Shown: positions 1 to 8,074 of the stretch, piece after piece
Numbering within the stretch: the first letter of the stretch is position 1
Layout of the letters: every line of letters begins with the position of its first letter
Source: Roseateles toxinivorans
GTDB lineage: Bacteria; Pseudomonadota; Gammaproteobacteria; Burkholderiales; Burkholderiaceae_C
DNA length: 64,000 nucleotides
Assembly (NCBI RefSeq): GCF_004362525.1
Contig: NZ_SNXS01000012.1
Coordinates: 53,751 to 117,750, forward strand
Direction of reading: 5' to 3'
The notes under the pieces: generated by a model
Databases searched by the model: none
Seen by the model: the letters and a program-made list of their open reading frames with translations, nothing else
Told to the model about the DNA's origin: nothing
Made by a program: the position numbers and the translations under genes

Positions 1-341
1 AGCGGATAGACCAGCTGCACCTGGTCATCGGGCGCAACGGCAATATTGCGAATCTGCGGCAGCCGGGCCAGCGTGCGCCGGGCGATGCCATTGAACTGAT
101 CGGCGGGCAGCCGCTCCTGGTGGCTGGTCAGATAGACCAGGCCGCTGGTGGCGCTGAAGGTGCTCTTGAGCACGCCCACCAGCTGCGCCTGCAGGGCCAC
201 CAACTGGCCGAACACCTGCGCCCGCTGGGCCTGGGCCTGATGCTCCAGGTCCAGCCGGGCCACCTGCACACTGACGCCCGCACCGAGCGCAAGCGCCAGC
301 CCACCCGCAAGCCAGGGACCGCGAAACCAGAGCGCACCCAT
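1..341 (-). CDS. CHASE-domain sensor protein, N-terminal fragment (runs off the window)
   Basis: Reading the minus strand from the ATG at 341 gives an open frame to the window edge with no stop. It begins with a short cytoplasmic stretch and one hydrophobic segment (residues about 5-24). A helical, Gln- and Ala-rich linker follows, then a sequence of CHASE type (TSGLVYLTS, a DQFNGIA block, LPQIRNIAVAP). CHASE domains are extracytoplasmic ligand-sensing modules in front of GGDEF, EAL or histidine-kinase domains. The output domain lies outside the window, so the enzyme class is unknown. An in-frame stop 30 bases upstream of this ATG supports the start. Other ORFs here are shadows in different frames. 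Confidence 0.6.
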   Translation of the reverse strand, partial: MGALWFRGPWLAGGLALALGAGVSVQVARLDLEHQAQAQRAQVFGQLVALQAQLVGVLKSTFSATSGLVYLTSHQERLPADQFNGIARRTLARLPQIRNIAVAPDDQVQLVYP

Positions 342-397
342 CTGTTGCTCATCCGTTTGGATGAGCGCAGGTTAGCAGGCCGCGGCGCGGTTTGGCC

Positions 398-1324
398 CTA
401 TTCCGACGTCAAATGCAGCAAATCCTCCAACAGCGTCACGCTGCCCTGCCCGGCATCGAGCGCCACGCGTCGGCCGAAGGGCAAGACCTGGTGCGGCCTG
501 CAGTGGCCCGAGGGCCAGCCACCGAGCACCGGCTTGCCCAGCGGCAGCAGGTAGTCGGCCAGCACCGCCTGCGGCGAGTCGGCCTCGGTGAAGCCGCCCA
601 GCAGGAAGCCGGCGGCGGCATCGAGCTGGCCGGCCAGGCGCAGCTGGGCCAGCATGCGGTCGACCCGGTAGGGCGCCTCACTGACGTCCTCCAGGAACAG
701 GATGCGCCCCTGCAGCTGCGGCGCAAATGGTGTGCCCAGCAGCGAGCAGAGCACGGCCAGATTGCCGCCCGTCAGCTCGCCCACCGCCTGCCCGCCCTGG
801 CGCAGCCCAGCGCCCAGCGACGGCTCCAGGCGCAGACCGGCGGCCATGCCGGAACGCAGGGCCGTGAACAGCGCCTCGGCGTCGGGGCCGGCCTCCTCAT
901 GCAGCAGGTCGGAGGCCGGCATCGGTGCCTGCAGGCTGGGCAGACCCATGCCGTTGAGCAGCAGGTGCAGGGCGGTGATGTCGCTGTAGCCGATCAGCAG
1001 CTTGGCGTGGCGGCGCAGCAGCCCGGTGTCGATACGGTCCATCAGCCGCAGGCAGCCATAGCCGCCGCGCAGGCACAGCACGGCATCGACCTCGGGGTCG
1101 GCGAAGGCGGCGTGCAGGTCCTGCAGGCGCTGCGTGTCGTCGCCGGCCAGATAGGAAAGGGTCGGGTGCTGCGCGTGGCAGCCGGGGAATATCTTGGCGC
1201 GAAACCCGTGGCGCTGCAGCAGCGCCGGGACTTGAGCGACGCGCTCCGCGTCGGCCGGGCCGGCGGGTGCGATCACGCCCAGGGTGGCGCCGGGGCGCAG
1301 GCCGGTATGGTGCGAAAAGCTCAT
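398..1324 (-). CDS. ldcA: LD-carboxypeptidase (S66 family), murein tetrapeptide recycling
   Basis: A 308-residue cytoplasmic LdcA-type enzyme, which by family knowledge removes the terminal D-Ala from murein tetrapeptides. Visible S66 features are the opening GATLGVIAPAGP, an LRGGYG loop (residues 86-90), the nucleophile serine in GYSD (Ser114), the Glu of LED (Glu212) and the His of PSGHC (His274), a complete Ser-Glu-His set. I chose the ATG at 1324 over the longer frame because it overlaps the upstream gene stop as ATGA (4 bp), the same coupling seen one gene further up. It is the last gene of a three-gene minus-strand operon with the serine hydrolase and dadA. Confidence 0.92.
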   Translation of the reverse strand: MSFSHHTGLRPGATLGVIAPAGPADAERVAQVPALLQRHGFRAKIFPGCHAQHPTLSYLAGDDTQRLQDLHAAFADPEVDAVLCLRGGYGCLRLMDRIDTGLLRRHAKLLIGYSDITALHLLLNGMGLPSLQAPMPASDLLHEEAGPDAEALFTALRSGMAAGLRLEPSLGAGLRQGGQAVGELTGGNLAVLCSLLGTPFAPQLQGRILFLEDVSEAPYRVDRMLAQLRLAGQLDAAAGFLLGGFTEADSPQAVLADYLLPLGKPVLGGWPSGHCRPHQVLPFGRRVALDAGQGSVTLLEDLLHLTSE

Positions 1325-2550
1325 GCAGATTCCATGCGGGCGCTCAGATAGCGATCGATCGCCGCACCCAGTGCCGGCAGGCGCCAGGTGCTGGCGCACA
1401 GCGGATGCGGGGCATAGCGGCTGCCGAGGTTGCTGAGCAGGGCGATCAGGTAGTGGCGCCTGGCCGGGGCGATGCCCTGCACGATACCCGCATCGGAGGC
1501 GTAGTTCTCGGTCGTGCCGGTCTTGTGGGCAAAACGCAGCGTGGCCCTGGCGGCCAGCGCGCGCAGGTCGCCGGGATAGGTCTCCCCCGCCACCCGGGCC
1601 GTGCCGTCGGCCTGCAGCCAGCCCGCCGGCAAGCGGGCATCAAGACCCGGCACCCAGCCGGGCAGGCCGGCCAACAGACCGCTGGACAGCAGGGTGTGCA
1701 GGCCCTGGGCGTCCAGCCAGCCGCGCAGCCGCGCGCGGCTGGCGGCGCTGAGCAGCGGTGGCGCGCCGGGCGGCAGCCAGGGTGGTGGCGGCGCCTGTTC
1801 GTCCAGCAGCCAGAGCAGGCGCAGCGTGTCCCAGGCCGTCATCTGGATCTGGCCCACGCCCGAGCCGGCGCCATTACCCCAGCCACCATCGGCACGGGTA
1901 TTGGCCAGGCGCAGCGTCGGCAGGCCCTGGGCCTCGAACAGCTGGTGCAGCTCGTTGTGCACCTCGCCCCCGGCGTCGCGGCGTATCGCACCCCAGGCAT
2001 GGAGCAGGCTCACCAGGGCCGAGGTGGCCTGGTTGCTGCTCTGCGCGATCATGTCCAGGCCCCAGTCGCGCACCTCGCGCACCTCGCCCTGGTAGCTCAG
2101 CGCCTCGTCCCAGACCACGGCGCCGGCATCCACCAGCCGCGCCACGCCCACGGCCACCATCAGCTTCAACAGCGAGGCCGGATAGGGCGCGACGAAGCGC
2201 AGCGGCGCGCCCGCGCCGCCGAGGCTGCGCCAGCTCAGGCGCGACCAGTCGCTGTGCGGCCTCCAGGCGATCGAGTTCAGCTGGGCGTCGGTCTGATCGG
2301 CCAGGAAGTGCACATTGCGCACCGGGCCGGCGTCGGCCGAGATGTCGGCCACCAGGCCCTGCGGATGCTCGCGCGAGAACAGCACATTCGCCCACACCGG
2401 CGCACGGCCGGGCATGAAGGCGGCCACGGCCAGGTCGATGCTGGGTGGGTGCGTCAGCGCCGCGCCGCCGAGCATCGCGTCGGGCGTCTCGTCGAAGCGC
2501 TGTTCGCGCACCGCCGCGCGCAGCGCCTCGGCCAGTTCGCCAGCATTCAT
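1321..2550 (-). CDS. Class A beta-lactamase-like serine hydrolase, no signal peptide
   Basis: A 409-residue protein of the penicillin-binding/beta-lactamase serine hydrolase fold. The three catalytic motifs are SLLK (126-129), SSN (171-173) and KTG (343-345). Unlike true beta-lactamases it has no recognisable signal peptide; the sequence starts with a charged helix. It may therefore act in the cytoplasm on D-amino-acid peptides or amides, but that is inference. The ATG at 2550 overlaps the dadA stop as ATGA, and its own stop overlaps the ldcA start, so the three genes are probably translated in a coupled way. The longer 449-residue frame is rejected because it would run 40 codons into dadA. 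Substrate unknown. Confidence 0.8.
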   Translation of the reverse strand: MNAGELAEALRAAVREQRFDETPDAMLGGAALTHPPSIDLAVAAFMPGRAPVWANVLFSREHPQGLVADISADAGPVRNVHFLADQTDAQLNSIAWRPHSDWSRLSWRSLGGAGAPLRFVAPYPASLLKLMVAVGVARLVDAGAVVWDEALSYQGEVREVRDWGLDMIAQSSNQATSALVSLLHAWGAIRRDAGGEVHNELHQLFEAQGLPTLRLANTRADGGWGNGAGSGVGQIQMTAWDTLRLLWLLDEQAPPPPWLPPGAPPLLSAASRARLRGWLDAQGLHTLLSSGLLAGLPGWVPGLDARLPAGWLQADGTARVAGETYPGDLRALAARATLRFAHKTGTTENYASDAGIVQGIAPARRHYLIALLSNLGSRYAPHPLCASTWRLPALGAAIDRYLSARMESA

Positions 2551-3806
2551 GGCAGCTGCAGGCCGTCGAGCGGAATCGGGCTGGCCCGGCCGGAGATCAG
2601 CGAGGCCAGGATGCTTGCCGAGCCGAAGGCGAATGTGAAGCCCAAGGCGCCATGGCCCACGTTCAGCCACAGGCCGGGTACCGGGCTGGCGCCGAGGATG
2701 GGCGCGCCGCTGGGCGTGGCCGGGCGCAGGCCGGCCCAGGCGCTGGCCTGGTCATAGTCGGCGGCGAGCGGAAAGGTGGCGCGCACCGAGCGCTGCAGCG
2801 AGGCGATGCGGCCGGGGTCGATGCGCGTGTCATCGCCGACCAGATCGACCATGGCCGCCACGCGCAGCCGGTCGCCGATGCCGGCGTAGAGAATCTTCTT
2901 CTCGAAATCGGTCACGCTGACCACCGGCGGACGGTGCTGCGGGCCTATCGGTGCGGTCAGGCTGTAGCCCTTGAGCGGGTAGATGGGCAGCGACAGGCCC
3001 AGTGTGGCCGCCAGCGCCCGGCTCTGCAGACCGGCGGCAATGACGAAGTCGTCGGCGCTCAGGCTGTCGCCGTCGGTGTGCAGCGACACCGCCCTGCCCT
3101 GGCGCCGCTCGAAGCTCCGCGCGGTGGCCTGCACAAAGCCGCGGAACAAGCCATGCTCGCGCAGGCGTGCTGCCAGCTGTTGGCAGAACTTGTTGCAATC
3201 GGCCACCGCCTCGGCGGGGGTGAAGATGCCGCCGGCCAGCACCGCCCCGCCATGGGTCAGGGCCGGCTCCAGCGCCGGCTCCAGCCGCATGCACTCGCTC
3301 AGCGACAGGGCCTGTTCCGTCCCGCTGCCCTGCAGGCGCAGGCGCTCCGCGGCGCGGGCGAACTCCTCGGGCTGGCGGTAGACGACCAGCTTGCCCGGCG
3401 TGCGCAACTCGAAGGCCTGCAGGCGGGTGCTGCGCACAAGATCGGCGAACACCGCCTGGCTGTAGGCGCCCAGGGCCAGCAACCGCGCCGTCGTGCGACG
3501 GTTCACCGGGCCGCGGCAGGCGCGCAGAAACGATAGCAGCCAGGACCATTGCTGCCAGCTCGCCTCGGGGCGGAAGCGCAGCGGGCCATCGGGGTCGAAC
3601 AGCCACTTCAAGGCCTTGAACGGCACCCCCTCGTCGGCCAGCGGCGACACATAGCGGTAGCTGAGCTGGCCGCCATTGGCATGGCTGGCGCCGCTGGCCA
3701 CCTCGCCCTCGCGCTCGACCAGCGTCACCTGGTGGCCGGCTTCCAGCAGCGACCAGGCGGTCGTCAGACCGACGACGCCGCCGCCTATCACTACGATGTG
3801 CTTCAT
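2547..3806 (-). CDS. dadA: D-amino acid dehydrogenase, FAD-dependent (DadA family)
   Basis: A 419-residue protein of usual DadA length. It opens with the dinucleotide-binding motif GGGVVGL (residues 8-14), followed by a VEREGEVASGAS block and ANGGQLSY typical of DadA. The C-terminus carries GLRPATPSGAPILG and NVGHGALGFTFA, conserved in this oxidase family. DadA oxidises D-amino acids, mainly D-Ala, to 2-oxo acids plus ammonia and passes electrons to the respiratory chain at the inner membrane. Sharing an operon with ldcA, which releases D-Ala, gives it an obvious substrate source. First gene of the operon; the promoter should lie in 3807-3930. The residue after the third Gly is Val, which is unremarkable. 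Confidence 0.9.
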   Translation of the reverse strand: MKHIVVIGGGVVGLTTAWSLLEAGHQVTLVEREGEVASGASHANGGQLSYRYVSPLADEGVPFKALKWLFDPDGPLRFRPEASWQQWSWLLSFLRACRGPVNRRTTARLLALGAYSQAVFADLVRSTRLQAFELRTPGKLVVYRQPEEFARAAERLRLQGSGTEQALSLSECMRLEPALEPALTHGGAVLAGGIFTPAEAVADCNKFCQQLAARLREHGLFRGFVQATARSFERRQGRAVSLHTDGDSLSADDFVIAAGLQSRALAATLGLSLPIYPLKGYSLTAPIGPQHRPPVVSVTDFEKKILYAGIGDRLRVAAMVDLVGDDTRIDPGRIASLQRSVRATFPLAADYDQASAWAGLRPATPSGAPILGASPVPGLWLNVGHGALGFTFAFGSASILASLISGRASPIPLDGLQLP

Positions 3807-3879
3807 CCCGACCCACGGAGCCTATGACTGGCACTCAGGGTAAGGAGAACGCCGCCATTGATCCAATGAAAGGCCGGGG

Positions 3880-3919
3880 GCCTCCCATAACCCTGGCGCA
3901 TGCGTCAGGGCCGGGAGGC
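3880..3919 (-). terminator. Nested stem-loop downstream of the bufferin-like gene
   Basis: GCCTCCC at 3880-3886 pairs with GGGAGGC at 3913-3919, enclosing a second stem CCCTG (3891-3895) with CAGGG (3906-3910). It lies 11 bases past the stop of the minus-strand gene at 3931. No clear T tract follows, so a terminator is likely but not certain. It also falls in the leader in front of dadA. Confidence 0.4.
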
Positions 3920-3930
3920 GATTCGGCCGG

Positions 3931-4191
3931 TCAGGACATCACGACCTTGCCGCCGGCCTTGGTGCACTCGTCCTTGGACTTGGCCTTGACCCAGCCCTGG
4001 CCCTTGCAGCTGTTGTGGCCCTTGCACTCGCTCTTGGCGGTCTTGCACTCGGACGTGCCCTTGCAGCTATTGGTGCCGGCGCACTTGACGCCGCCATCTT
4101 CGGCGGCCTGCACCGCGGTGCTCAAGGTGCCCATGGACAGCAGGGCAGCGGCGGCGGCGGCAACGGCGAGGCCGGATTTGAAGTTCGACAT
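3931..4191 (-). CDS. BufA2-like bufferin-type cysteine-rich secreted peptide
   Basis: An 86-residue protein with a signal peptide (residues 1-30, cleavage after AVQAA) and a mature part rich in Lys, Gly and Cys. Six cysteines occur in a repeated C-K/A-G pattern (CAGTNSC, CKGTSEC, CKGHNSC) ending in CKGQGWVK and a TKAGG tail. This matches my memory of the BufA2 bufferins, copper-binding periplasmic peptides modified by a BufB/BufC pair. No DUF692 (BufB) or DUF2063 (BufC) gene is adjacent, so it may be unmodified or served in trans. The ATG at 4191 has a good AGGAGA site 7 bases upstream; the longer 116-codon frame lacks this. Base composition resembles its neighbours. Confidence 0.7.
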   Translation of the reverse strand: MSNFKSGLAVAAAAAALLSMGTLSTAVQAAEDGGVKCAGTNSCKGTSECKTAKSECKGHNSCKGQGWVKAKSKDECTKAGGKVVMS

Positions 4192-4368
4192 GGTGGTTCT
4201 CCTGAAAGATGTGGGGAAGGAACGAATGAATGAATCAGACGGTTGTAGGCACTCTTGCAAACCTGCAGTGGCCTGATGCATCTACGCGAGCCCTAGTTCG
4301 CTGGATGCAGCCGCACTGCGCTTGCTTGCCAACGTGAGTCGTGACCCCCGCCTGCTTCCTTACGCCCT

Positions 4369-4992
4369 TCAGAAGAATTCTTGAATGTGCACCAACTGCC
4401 ACAGCGCAAAGCCGGCCAGCACCGCGGCACTGAACAGGTTGACGCGGCGCTGCCAGCGCGCGTCGAAGCGCCCGCGCAAGCGCCCCACCCCGCTGCTCAG
4501 CGCCAGCCACCACAGCGCCGAGCCGATGAACACGCCCGAGACCATGGTCCAGGGCGCCGCCACCTGGCCGGCGCCTGCCATCGCGCCGAAGATGGCGATA
4601 AAGGAGAAGATCGTCGCCGGGTTCGACAGGGTCAGCACAAAGGTGCTGGCGAAGTGCCGCCACAGGGGGGCCGGCGCACCGACCGGCTTGGCCGTGGTCT
4701 GCGCGACCGGCGCACGCAGCAGCTGCCAGGCCATCCACAGCAGAAAGGCGCCGCCAAACAAGGCCAGCGGCAACCGCGCCGCCGACAGCGCGCTGATCAG
4801 CCAGGCCACGCCGAACGCACCGACCGCGCCGTAAGCCGCATCGGCCGCCGCCGCGCCGAGGCCCGTGGCCAGGCCGGCGCGCGGGCCAAGCTGCAGGCTG
4901 CGCTGTATGGTCAGCAGGCCGATGGGCCCTACCGGCGCGGCGATCGACAGGCCTATCAGCAGCGACTTCGCGAAAACATAGAAGGTGTCCAT
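4369..4992 (-). CDS. LysE/RhtB-family amino acid exporter
   Basis: A 207-residue inner-membrane protein with about six hydrophobic segments. It has the family start GLSIAAPVGPIGLL (N-terminal, APVGP signature) and a SNPATIFSFIAIFG block in the middle, both diagnostic of LysE/RhtB exporters of amino acids. Start taken at the ATG at 4992; a GTG three codons upstream (5001) is possible. It is divergent from the Lrp/AsnC regulator at 5087 with about 95 bp between them, an arrangement in which the regulator usually controls the exporter in response to an amino acid. The exact substrate cannot be read from the sequence. Confidence 0.88.
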   Translation of the reverse strand: MDTFYVFAKSLLIGLSIAAPVGPIGLLTIQRSLQLGPRAGLATGLGAAAADAAYGAVGAFGVAWLISALSAARLPLALFGGAFLLWMAWQLLRAPVAQTTAKPVGAPAPLWRHFASTFVLTLSNPATIFSFIAIFGAMAGAGQVAAPWTMVSGVFIGSALWWLALSSGVGRLRGRFDARWQRRVNLFSAAVLAGFALWQLVHIQEFF

Positions 4993-5086
4993 GACGGTCA
5001 CTGTAGCCAGCGGGCGCTGCCGCCGGAATGGTGAAATTCAGGCGATGATGGGCACCGACTTGCTGAATTTCTGGTGAACAAGGGCG

Positions 5087-5554
5087 ATGACGAACACGCT
5101 GCAACTTGACGACAAGGCTTGGCGCATCCTGCAGGCGCTGCAGCTCGACGGCCGCGCCCCGCTGAAGCAGCTGGCGCTGGAGGCCGGCCTGTCGCTGCCG
5201 GCCACCGCCGAGCGGCTCAAGCGCCTGCAGGAGGCCGGCGTGATCAGCGGCATTCACGCCCAGCTCGATGCCACGGTGGTGGGCTACGGCGTGCGCGCCA
5301 TCATCGGCATCACCGCCCTGCAGCCCGGCAAGCGCCCGCTGCTGGAGCATCTGCGCAGGCAGCCCGAGGTGCTGGAATGCCACCACGTCACCGGCGCCGA
5401 CTCCTACCTGATGACGGTGGTGGCGCCCGACATGAAGGCGCTGGAGGCGCTGCTGGAGGGCATGAACAAGTACGGCGAGACGCGCACGTCTATCGTGATG
5501 TCAACGCCGATACCGGAGCGGGCACTGCAGCCGCCAAGTTCAGCGACTGACTAA
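5087..5554 (+). CDS. Lrp/AsnC-family transcriptional regulator
   Basis: A 155-residue regulator of standard Lrp length. The N-terminal winged HTH is LDDKAWRILQALQLDGRAPLKQLA followed by LSLPATAERLKRLQEAGVI. The C-terminal RAM (ligand-binding) domain includes VLECHHVTGADSYLMTV and a KYGETRTSIVMSTPI ending. The ATG is preceded by AAGGGCG. It is divergently placed to a LysE-type exporter, so control of that exporter by an amino acid effector is the natural inference. The intergenic region 4993-5086 should carry the operator; I see no clear long palindrome in it. Confidence 0.92.
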   Translation: MTNTLQLDDKAWRILQALQLDGRAPLKQLALEAGLSLPATAERLKRLQEAGVISGIHAQLDATVVGYGVRAIIGITALQPGKRPLLEHLRRQPEVLECHHVTGADSYLMTVVAPDMKALEALLEGMNKYGETRTSIVMSTPIPERALQPPSSATD

Positions 5555-5569
5555 GCTTTTCAAAGCTGG

Positions 5570-5850
5570 CGGCGGCGCACGCGCAGCCCCACCAGTCGCC
5601 GGGCTTCAGTGCGGGGGTCGCCCTTGCAGGGCGACTGCCCTGCGGTGCTCCCGTCTTGGGCCGGGCGCGTAACTCGCCCCCGTTCGCTTCGCTCACTAAG
5701 CTCGGACAAACGCGCCCAGTCAGTTTTTTGATCCGCACGCTGGCGCGTGCTGGCCCAAACCGCTGCGCTCCTCAGCCCCGCACAGCCGCCCGTCGTCTGG
5801 CGGGGCTGCGCATGCGCGGAACCAGGGCGGCGTGGCAAGAGTGGTGCGCC
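5570..5850. repeat. Structured Burkholderiales-type intergenic repeat
   Basis: A gene-free stretch with several stems: GTCGCCCT/AGGGCGAC around TGC, GGGCGCGT/ACGCGCCC about 39 bases apart, and CAGCCCCGC/GCGGGGCTG flanking a 17-base loop. The minus-strand reading, including the SELSERSERG-type peptide, is one I remember from many spurious ORFs in Burkholderiales genomes. I therefore read it as a dispersed non-coding repeat rather than a gene. Nothing else is visible between the regulator stop (5554) and the aminotransferase stop (5878). Confidence 0.55.
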
Positions 5851-5877
5851 ACCGCCCGCCTAAGACACAGGCGCGAC

Positions 5878-7074
5878 TCAGTCCGCCAGCACCGCCGCCA
5901 TCGCCACGGCAACAGCCTCCACATTGCGCGTGTTCAGACCGGCCACGCACATGCGGCCGGAGCGCAGCACGTAGACGCCGAACTCGGCCTTCAGGCGTTC
6001 GACCTGCTCGGGGGTCAGGCCGGTGTAGCTGAACATGCCGTGCTGGCTCAGGAAGTAGCCGAAGTCGCGGCCCGGCAGCTTGGCGCTCAAGACGCTGTGC
6101 AGGCTCTTGCGCATCGCCTTGATGCGCTCGCGCATGCCCTTGACCTCGGCCTCCCAGGCGGCGCGCAGCTCGGGCGTGCTGAGCACGCGGGCGACCAGTT
6201 GGCCGCCATGCATCGGCGGGTTCGAGTAGTTGCGGCGGATCGCCGCCTTCAGCTGGCCCATCACCAGCGCGGCCTGGGCGGCGTCGGGGCAGACCACGCT
6301 CAAGGCACCGCAGCGCTCGCCGTAGAGGCTCATGCTCTTGGAGAACGAGTTGGCGATGAAAAAGCTCAGGCCCTCGTCGGCCAGCAGGCGCACGGCGTAG
6401 GCGTCTTCCTCTATGCCATCGCCATAGCCCTGGTAAGCCAGGTCCAGGAAGGGCAGCAGCTCGCGTTCGCGCAGTACCGGCACCAGCTGCTGCCATTGCG
6501 CCGGGGTCAGGTCGACACCGGTCGGGTTGTGGCAGCAGGCGTGCAGCAGCACGACGCTCTTCTTCGGCATCTCGCGCAGCGCGGCCAGCATTGCGTCGAA
6601 GCGCAGGCCACCGGTGGCGGGGTCGTAATAGGGGTAGTTCTTGACCTCGATGCCGGAGCCTTCGAACACGGCGCGGTGGTTGTCCCAGGTCGGCTCGCTG
6701 ACATACACGGCGCTGTCGGGGAAATAGCGCTTGATGAAATCGGCGCCGACCTTCAGGCCACCGCTGGAGCCCACCGCCTGGATGGTGACGATGCGGCCGG
6801 CCTTCAGCGCCGGATGCTCGGCGCCGAACAGCAGATGCTGCACCGCAGTACGGAAGTTGGCCGCGCCCTCCATCGGCAGATAGGGGCGGGCGCCGGCATC
6901 GGCCACCACGGCCAGCTCGGCCTTGCGCACCGAGTCCAGCATCGGGATGCGGCCCTCGTCATCGAAGTAGATGCCGATCGACAGATTGATCTTGTTGGCG
7001 CGCGGGTCCTTCTGAAAGGCCTCGTTGAGCGAAAGAATCGGGTCGCCTGCGTAGGCGTCAACGTGCTGGAACAT
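5878..7074 (-). CDS. tyrB: Aromatic amino acid aminotransferase (class I, TyrB/AspC type)
   Basis: A 398-residue PLP enzyme of normal TyrB/AspC length. Visible motifs are INLSIGIYFDDEG near the N-terminus, the YLPMEG substrate loop, CCHNPTGVDLT (Asn-Pro-Thr-Gly cofactor contact), FLDLAYQGYGDG (Asp and Tyr to PLP), the Schiff-base lysine in NSFSKSMSLYGERCG, and the C-terminal Arg in GRMCVAGL that binds the substrate carboxylate. It transfers amino groups between aromatic amino acids or aspartate and 2-oxoglutarate in the cytoplasm. AGGAG lies just before the ATG. Divergent from the DeoR-type gene. TyrB versus AspC specificity is not settled by sequence alone. Confidence 0.9.
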   Translation of the reverse strand: MFQHVDAYAGDPILSLNEAFQKDPRANKINLSIGIYFDDEGRIPMLDSVRKAELAVVADAGARPYLPMEGAANFRTAVQHLLFGAEHPALKAGRIVTIQAVGSSGGLKVGADFIKRYFPDSAVYVSEPTWDNHRAVFEGSGIEVKNYPYYDPATGGLRFDAMLAALREMPKKSVVLLHACCHNPTGVDLTPAQWQQLVPVLRERELLPFLDLAYQGYGDGIEEDAYAVRLLADEGLSFFIANSFSKSMSLYGERCGALSVVCPDAAQAALVMGQLKAAIRRNYSNPPMHGGQLVARVLSTPELRAAWEAEVKGMRERIKAMRKSLHSVLSAKLPGRDFGYFLSQHGMFSYTGLTPEQVERLKAEFGVYVLRSGRMCVAGLNTRNVEAVAVAMAAVLAD

Positions 7075-7174
7075 GGTGATGAACTCCTGAATCGGGCAGC
7101 CCGCATTATCGGGGCTGCGGCTTCGAACGCCGGCGGGGCAGTAGTGACCCGGCTTGCGTGAGCAGCCTTGCTGT

Positions 7175-7186
7175 GTTCATATGAAC
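7175..7186. promoter_or_regulatory. Palindromic operator, copy 1
   Basis: GTTCATATGAAC is a perfect 12-bp palindrome just upstream of the DeoR-type gene. A second copy lies 44 bp downstream. The paired spacing of about four helical turns suits a regulator that binds as a dimer of dimers. Confidence 0.55.
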
Positions 7187-7218
7187 GTCACGAGATGGTC
7201 ATTTTGAACGGGCAACAT

Positions 7219-7230
7219 GTTCATATGAAT
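7219..7230. promoter_or_regulatory. Palindromic operator, copy 2, overlapping a possible start codon
   Basis: GTTCATATGAAT repeats copy 1 with one mismatch; its core TTCATATGAA is a perfect palindrome. It contains the ATG at 7225 used here as the start of the DeoR-type regulator, which would make autoregulation direct. Confidence 0.5.
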
Positions 7231-8073
7231 GCCGCAAAGCGCTCCGACACGACCCCAGCCGCGCTGACCGCGGCGGAGGATCGTTTGAACGCCATCCTCG
7301 GCCTGGTCGGTGAGCAAGGCTTTCAATCGATTGACATGCTGGCCGAGCGCTTCGGCGTCAGCACCCAGACGATCAGGCGCGATGTCAACGCGCTGTGCGA
7401 GCGCGGCCTGTGCCGGCGCCGACACGGCGGCGTCGATGTGCTGCCTGACGCGGCCCAGAACGTGGCCTATACCGCGCGGCGCATCCTGCACCGCGAGGCT
7501 AAGCAATCCATCGCCCGCTGCGTGGCCCAGGCCGTGCCCGAGGGCGCCTCCTTGTTCTTCGGCATCGGCACCACGCCCGAGGAATGCGCGGCGGCCCTGC
7601 AGCAGCGCCAGCAGCTCAGGGTGATGACCAACAACCTGAACGTGGTCGCGGCGCTGCGCCGCAACCCCGGCTGCGAGCTGGTGATGGCCGGCGGCCGGCT
7701 GCGCAATACCGACAACGATGTGGTGGCCGGCGAGGCGCACGAGTTCTTCTCGCGCTATGCGGCCGACATCGGCATCTACGGCGTCGGCGGCGTGGCCGAG
7801 GACGGCAGCCTGCTCGATTTCAGCCAGGACGAGGTGCGCATGCGCAGCGAGCTGGCCAAGCATTGCCGCCAGCGCTATCTGGTGCTGGACCACTCCAAGT
7901 TCGGCCGCAGCGCCACCGTGCGCGGCGGGCATATCACCGAGGCCCACCGCGTGTTCACCGACCGACCGGTGCCCGCGCCCATCGCCGCCATGCTGCTTGA
8001 CGCCGGCGTGCAGCTGGTGGTGGCCTCTGCACTGACCTATCCCCCGCTTGCTCTCACTACTGGAGAACATTGA
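7225..8073 (+). CDS. DeoR/GlpR-family transcriptional regulator
   Basis: A regulator of about 282 residues from the ATG at 7225. The DeoR HTH reads ILGLVGEQGFQSIDMLAERFGVSTQTIRRDVNALCERG, followed by RRRHGG, the usual junction to the sugar-phosphate sensor domain. The sensor shows FFGIGTTPEECAAAL, VMTNNLNVVAAL, VVAGGRLR-type and DHSKFGR motifs. DeoR proteins usually repress a neighbouring transport or catabolic operon and are released by a phosphorylated intermediate. The start is uncertain: TTG 7168 and ATG 7195 are in frame but would put both operators inside the gene. Two bases separate its stop from the start of the binding-protein gene, so it leads the operon. Confidence 0.88.
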   Translation: MNAAKRSDTTPAALTAAEDRLNAILGLVGEQGFQSIDMLAERFGVSTQTIRRDVNALCERGLCRRRHGGVDVLPDAAQNVAYTARRILHREAKQSIARCVAQAVPEGASLFFGIGTTPEECAAALQQRQQLRVMTNNLNVVAALRRNPGCELVMAGGRLRNTDNDVVAGEAHEFFSRYAADIGIYGVGGVAEDGSLLDFSQDEVRMRSELAKHCRQRYLVLDHSKFGRSATVRGGHITEAHRVFTDRPVPAPIAAMLLDAGVQLVVASALTYPPLALTTGEH

Positions 8074-8074
8074 C

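Noticed and set aside
1267..2757. Plus-strand ORFs of up to 496 residues over the ldcA/serine hydrolase genes
   Set aside because: They are shadows; the minus-strand genes have full catalytic motif sets and coupled starts.
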